Below are positions 60,695 to 64,000 of a DNA stretch of 64,000 bases, one piece after another. Below the pieces are notes generated by a model. That model was not told the origin of the DNA. It worked only from the letters and a program-made list of their open reading frames with translations, and made no database searches. Numbering within the stretch: the first letter of the stretch is position 1; each line of letters begins with the position of its first letter. Location of the stretch: assembly GCF_028683135.1 (NCBI RefSeq), contig NZ_JAJUBB010000015.1:54762-118761 (forward strand). The letters are read 5' to 3'. This DNA comes from Enterovibrio qingdaonensis. GTDB taxonomy: Bacteria; Pseudomonadota; Gammaproteobacteria; Enterobacterales; Vibrionaceae. The translations under genes and the position numbers were made by a program.

Positions 60695-62380
60695 CTAGTT
60701 GCTGGCGAGTTTAAATACCGTTTGTCCGTCTTTGATGGTTTCTAGCACGGCGATGTCTTTGATCGTCATCGGGTCAACCTCCAGCGGGTTTGCATCCAAC
60801 ACCACCAAGTCTGCACGCTTACCCACTTCAATCGTGCCTTTCGAAGCCTCTTCGAAGTTCTGATACGCACTGTTAATGGTGATGGCTTCTAATGCCTGAT
60901 ACGGGCTGATCTTGTGGTGCTCACCCAATACCTCGCCGCTGCGAGTTACGCGATTTACCGCTGTCCACATGTTGGTCATCATGTCTGGGAACAAAACAGG
61001 GGCATCCATATGAATGGTGAACATCAAATCATTCGAGTTTGCCCAACCCATCGGCGAAATGTTCGAAGCACGCCATGGACCTAACACAGACTCTTTATGC
61101 CAATCGCCCCAGAAATACGTATGAGCAGGGAAGAAAGATGGAATCATCGCGTTTTCTTTCATGCGTTTTACCTGATCAAGGCGCGTTGTTTGCGCGTGAA
61201 TGACCACCGTACGTCTGTCTTCTTTGCCGTGAACCTCATCAGCGCGTTCAACTGCGTTTAGCAGAATGTCGGCAGAGGCATCACCGTTGCTGTGGCTTAA
61301 TACCTGTGCATTCATCGCATAAGCTTTGTCTACCCAATGGTTCATCTCTTCTTGGGACAACACAGGGTAGCCGTGATAGTCATACGCATGGCTATGTGGC
61401 GGCTCATAGTAGGGTGACGACAAGTAGGCCGTTTTTCCTTGAGGTGAGCCGTCACCCACCAGTTTTACGCCTGCCAATGTGAAGCCATTTGTGGTGCTTT
61501 TCATCGGCATGATTTTCACGGCCTCATCAAGGTCTACCCACTTTGCATAGGCGAGCAAGTCAATTTTCATCAACCCATTGTCCGCCATTGTTTTCATGGC
61601 ATTGATTGCAGGTAATGTGGCAAGGCCTTCTTGAGTCGTGGTGACACCATAGCTTGCGAACATATCCTGTACTTTAAGGAATTTTCGAATGGCGTCTTCT
61701 TTGGTTTCTGTCGGCAATGCACCGAGAATGGCGTAGATCGCGGATTCTTCGAGGACGCCTGTCATCTCGCCGCTGGCATCACGGCGGATCACACCGCCAT
61801 CGGGATTGGGTGTGTTGGCATCATAGCCAATAAACGCCAGTCCTTGTGTGTTACAACTTGCCAAGTGACCAGACACATGCACGGCACAGAAGCTGAAATC
61901 TTCGCTGAAGGCATCCAAATCTTCTTTGGTTGGGTGGCGTTTTTCTGCAAGCTCTGCATCGTCATACCCAAACGCCACATGCAAGATATCGTTGTCCAGA
62001 TCTTCGCGTGCAAAGTACTTACGCATCTTTTTATCAATGTCTTCGATCGAACCAATATCACCCATTGGGGCAGGGTAGAGGAATTCATTTTCGATGAGTG
62101 GCAGGTATTGAGCGAAATGACCATGGGCATCAATAAAGCCGGGCGTTACCGTTTTGCCCTGTAGATCACGGACTTCAGTGCCTTCATCTTTGTGTTTCAA
62201 AACATCTTCGGTGGAACCTACCGCAACGATGTTGCCATCTTTAATTGCGATGGCCTGAGCACGCGCTTGTTCACCCGTGACAGTGACAATGTCACCGTTT
62301 GTCAGAATTAAATCCGGTGCGGCAAATGCCATGTTTGAACTTAAAGCTAGGGTAATGAGAGAGAGTGATAGTTTTTTCAT
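60695..62380 (-). CDS. exported amidohydrolase (YtcJ-like, amidohydrolase 3 family)
   Basis: 561 residues from ATG 62380. Signal peptide MKKLSLSLITLALSSNMAFA. The metal-binding HxH is in TPGFIDAHGHFAQ; later blocks are VLSHSNGDASADILLNAVE, VIHAQTTRLDQV and the closing GKRADLVVLDANPLEVDPMTI. The family hydrolyses C-N bonds in varied compounds; substrate unknown. A periplasmic location is unusual enough to note. It is divergent from a LysR gene that is the likely regulator. Confidence 0.88.
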   Translation of the reverse strand: MKKLSLSLITLALSSNMAFAAPDLILTNGDIVTVTGEQARAQAIAIKDGNIVAVGSTEDVLKHKDEGTEVRDLQGKTVTPGFIDAHGHFAQYLPLIENEFLYPAPMGDIGSIEDIDKKMRKYFAREDLDNDILHVAFGYDDAELAEKRHPTKEDLDAFSEDFSFCAVHVSGHLASCNTQGLAFIGYDANTPNPDGGVIRRDASGEMTGVLEESAIYAILGALPTETKEDAIRKFLKVQDMFASYGVTTTQEGLATLPAINAMKTMADNGLMKIDLLAYAKWVDLDEAVKIMPMKSTTNGFTLAGVKLVGDGSPQGKTAYLSSPYYEPPHSHAYDYHGYPVLSQEEMNHWVDKAYAMNAQVLSHSNGDASADILLNAVERADEVHGKEDRRTVVIHAQTTRLDQVKRMKENAMIPSFFPAHTYFWGDWHKESVLGPWRASNISPMGWANSNDLMFTIHMDAPVLFPDMMTNMWTAVNRVTRSGEVLGEHHKISPYQALEAITINSAYQNFEEASKGTIEVGKRADLVVLDANPLEVDPMTIKDIAVLETIKDGQTVFKLASN

Positions 62381-62432
62381 TTTTTTCCCCAATTACAGAA
62401 TATTGATTTCATTTTTCGCCTTTGATGGTTCA

Positions 62433-62453
62433 CATTTTGCGCAAGATAAAATG
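62433..62453. promoter_or_regulatory. possible LysR-type operator
   Basis: Inverted repeat CATTTT-N9-AAAATG in the 134-base region between the divergent amidohydrolase and LysR genes. Confidence 0.4.
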
Positions 62454-62514
62454 AACAATACAGTCAGTTTTGATAGGGTTTCACGTACATTGTTAGGATT
62501 GAACGAGAGCTGCC

Positions 62515-63405
62515 GTGCACACCATTGAACAGTTAGCCACCTTTATTTCGGTGTATGAGAAAGGCTCATATAGCGCAGCAGCAGCGGCGTTAGGGAAGTC
62601 TCGTACAACAGTGCGAGAGCATGTAATGGCGTATGAAGATACCTTGGGGTATTCGCTGTTTGAAATTGAGGGAAAAAAAGCGGTTCCGACAGACAAAGCG
62701 AACCAGCTTTATTTTCATGCCAAAGTGGTGGAGAAACAAAGCCGGGAGTTGTTTGATTACAGTCAGGCACTGTTTGACAGTGACATTCACACCCTGAACA
62801 TTGTGCACGACGTGATTGTACCGATTCAGGTAATCGCGGCTGTCCAACGTGACGTGCTGGCGCAATACCCTCATCTCACACTGAACTGGTTGCACCGTAC
62901 TCGGCAACAGGCTCTTGCCATGCTAAAGAGCGGGGAAGCAGATATCGCGTTGATGCCCAACAGGGGGCAGTTGTTTCCAGAAACCGAAATCGATTTTCGC
63001 GGTGTCGGCTCGTTAAAAATTAAAATTTACGCAAGTAAGCACTCTGCGTTAAGTCAGAAAACGCATGTCACGATGAAAGAGCTGCAAAGCGAAACGCAGT
63101 ACCTGACTGAAAACTTTGCGGCGATGGATGTCTCCTTTGCCAAAGTGTCACCGAAAATACGCATTGTCAGTAATACCGATTTGCTTTGTGAACTATTGAA
63201 ACAAGAAGGGTGGACGGCATTACCCGCGCTCAGTATGGCCTCGCCATGTTCGGCAGAGTTTGTTGAACTGCGCGTCGAAGAAATGGGCGAATACAAAGCG
63301 GTTGGGCTTAATCTTTTTTACCGACACGGGAAAGACAAGTCCGCGATGTTCAGTGACATGATGCGTGTGATCTCGCGGACATGTCAAAACGCATTGGCGT
63401 TTTGA
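62515..63405 (+). CDS. LysR-family transcriptional regulator
   Basis: 296 residues from GTG 62515. N-terminal winged HTH (MHTIEQLATFISVYEKGSYSAA; LGKSRTTVREHVMAYEDTLG) and a C-terminal substrate-binding domain of periplasmic type (IVHDVIVPIQVIAAVQ; GEADIALMPNRGQL). It is transcribed away from the amidohydrolase gene, the usual arrangement for an activator and its target. Ligand not predictable. Confidence 0.92.
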   Translation: MHTIEQLATFISVYEKGSYSAAAAALGKSRTTVREHVMAYEDTLGYSLFEIEGKKAVPTDKANQLYFHAKVVEKQSRELFDYSQALFDSDIHTLNIVHDVIVPIQVIAAVQRDVLAQYPHLTLNWLHRTRQQALAMLKSGEADIALMPNRGQLFPETEIDFRGVGSLKIKIYASKHSALSQKTHVTMKELQSETQYLTENFAAMDVSFAKVSPKIRIVSNTDLLCELLKQEGWTALPALSMASPCSAEFVELRVEEMGEYKAVGLNLFYRHGKDKSAMFSDMMRVISRTCQNALAF

Positions 63406-63478
63406 TGCACAAAGTGAGTTTCAGATGTTCAATTTGTTCAAACCACGAGCAAACGAGCGAGTTTCAGTAAATTCGGGC

Positions 63479-63507
63479 TTTACAAGCGTTCCAGCCCTTT
63501 GTAATAT
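63479..63507 (+). promoter_or_regulatory. sigma-70 promoter of tRNA-Ser
   Basis: TTTACA (63479-63484), exactly 17 bases, then TAATAT (63502-63507). Transcription would start about seven bases before the mature tRNA, and a GC-rich GCCGC follows the -10 as in stringently controlled stable RNA promoters. Confidence 0.85.
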
Positions 63508-63520
63508 TCGCCGCAACCAC

Positions 63521-63611
63521 GGAGAGATGGCTGAGTGGTTGAAAGCACCGGTCTTGAAAACCGGCGTGCGTTTATAGCGCACCTAGGGTTCAAATCCCTA
63601 TCTCTCCGCCA
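63521..63611 (+). tRNA. tRNA-Ser (anticodon TGA)
   Basis: 91 nt with encoded CCA. Acceptor GGAGAGA pairs with TCTCTCC (63601-63607); anticodon stem CCGGT/ACCGG with loop CTTGAAA and anticodon TGA at 63555-63557; a long variable arm and T-loop TTCAAAT complete the class II serine tRNA. It reads UCA and related codons. Confidence 0.97.
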
Positions 63612-63617
63612 AATTAG

Positions 63618-63648
63618 AAAAGGCCGCTGAACTATCAGCGGCCTTTTT
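63618..63648 (+). terminator. tRNA-Ser terminator
   Basis: Stem AGGCCGCTGA/TCAGCGGCCT with loop ACTA and a run of T, seven bases after CCA. Confidence 0.93.
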
Positions 63649-63806
63649 GCATTTTTAAGCCTCGATGAGATAGGGGTGCAGAACCCTAGCCAGGGTTCAG
63701 CCGGGCGAAGCGAGACAACGTTGCTCGGCGTAGCCGAAAAAGCAACGGCCCGCAGGGCGAGGACGCGAAGCGGCCGAGTAAATAACCTATCTCTCCGCCA
63801 AATTAG

Positions 63807-63837
63807 AAAAGGCCGCTGAACTATCAGCGGCCTTTTT
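63807..63837 (+). terminator. second copy of the tRNA terminator
   Basis: Identical hairpin and T run to 63618-63648, 189 bases later, following a truncated tRNA 3' end. Confidence 0.9.
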
Positions 63838-64000
63838 GCATTTTTAAGCCTCGATGAGATAGGGGTGCAGAACCCTAGCCTGGGTTCAGCCGAGCGAAGC
63901 GAGACAACGTTGCTCGGCGTAGCCGAAGAAGCAACCGAGTAAATCCCGCTATACCTTGTTTTGGGCTCCGCCAAATTAGAAAAGGCCGCTGAATTATCAG

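Larger units (their letters stand above)
63602..64000 (+). repeat. tandem repeats of the tRNA-Ser 3' end and its terminator
   Basis: The string CTCTCCGCCA plus the following terminator recurs at 63602, 63791 and, shortened, at 63966 (offsets 189 and 173). Each unit also holds an inverted near-copy of the tRNA T-arm (63667-63689 and 63856-63878). The last unit is cut by the window end. Confidence 0.9.

Noticed and set aside
63480..63974. Long minus-strand open frame over the tRNA and repeat region
   Set aside because: It is antisense to the tRNA and the terminator hairpins and repeats itself only because the DNA repeats. The peptide text (WRRDRDLNPR type) is a known product of mis-annotated tRNA regions.

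Overview
The window looks like chromosomal DNA of a Gram-negative gammaproteobacterium, most likely a Vibrionaceae member. Pointers are the cysS / ppiB-lpxH arrangement, the adhE neighbourhood, porins ending in Phe, c-di-GMP genes and an attenuated his operon. I cannot name genus or species from sequence alone. About 60 genes are called. Most carry good ribosome-binding sites, and a core-like base composition gives way to one clearly AT-rich island at about 47.9-51.7 kb.

Layout. 1-4.0 kb (minus): pseudaminic acid genes pseB-pseC-pseF and a pseG-pseH fusion cut by the window edge. 4.1-11.4 kb (minus): complete hisGDC(B)HAF(IE) operon with a His-rich leader peptide and terminator-attenuator. 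11.7-12.4 kb: a small charged protein and a YchJ/SEC-C protein. 12.5-32.0 kb: a large polyamine and probably beta-alanine utilisation locus. It has two gamma-glutamylpolyamine synthetase-like genes, a PuuD-like hydrolase, polyamine aminotransferase, Pot/Spu ABC transporter, two PuuB-like oxidases, a PuuR-like repressor, a PuuC-like dehydrogenase, omega-amino acid:pyruvate aminotransferase and an MmsA-like dehydrogenase. A membrane CACHE-type diguanylate cyclase sits inside it and a stand-alone EAL protein at its end. I see up to five PuuR-like operators.

32.8-47.8 kb is core genome: lpxH, ppiB, cysS, two related porins, a K+ channel-like protein, a MarC-family protein, adhE, a degenerate SDR, an unknown protein, metY, a DUF1275 protein and a ferredoxin. 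47.9-52.1 kb is an AT-rich island: six small minus-strand membrane-protein genes in a row (two are paralogous, one frameshifted), gene remnants and a short recurrent motif downstream of several genes. 52.2-54.4 kb: two tandem GAF-GGDEF proteins, one with a broken signature. 54.5-59.9 kb: a degenerate LMW-phosphatase-like protein divergent from pstSCAB. 60.1-63.4 kb: a PAP2 phosphatase, an exported amidohydrolase and a divergent LysR regulator. 63.5 kb to the end: tRNA-Ser(UGA) with a strong promoter, followed by tandem repeats carrying its 3' end and terminator.

How it works together: the 12.5-32 kb block would import putrescine-like amines, gamma-glutamylate, oxidise and hydrolyse them to omega-amino acids, and funnel C3 products through aminotransferase and semialdehyde dehydrogenase to central metabolism, under a PuuR/PauR-like repressor. 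The candidates for something new are the c-di-GMP sensor embedded in that locus, the AT-rich membrane-protein array, the paired intact/degenerate GGDEF genes beside the phosphatase-like pseudoenzyme and pst, and the structured DNA between the porins.
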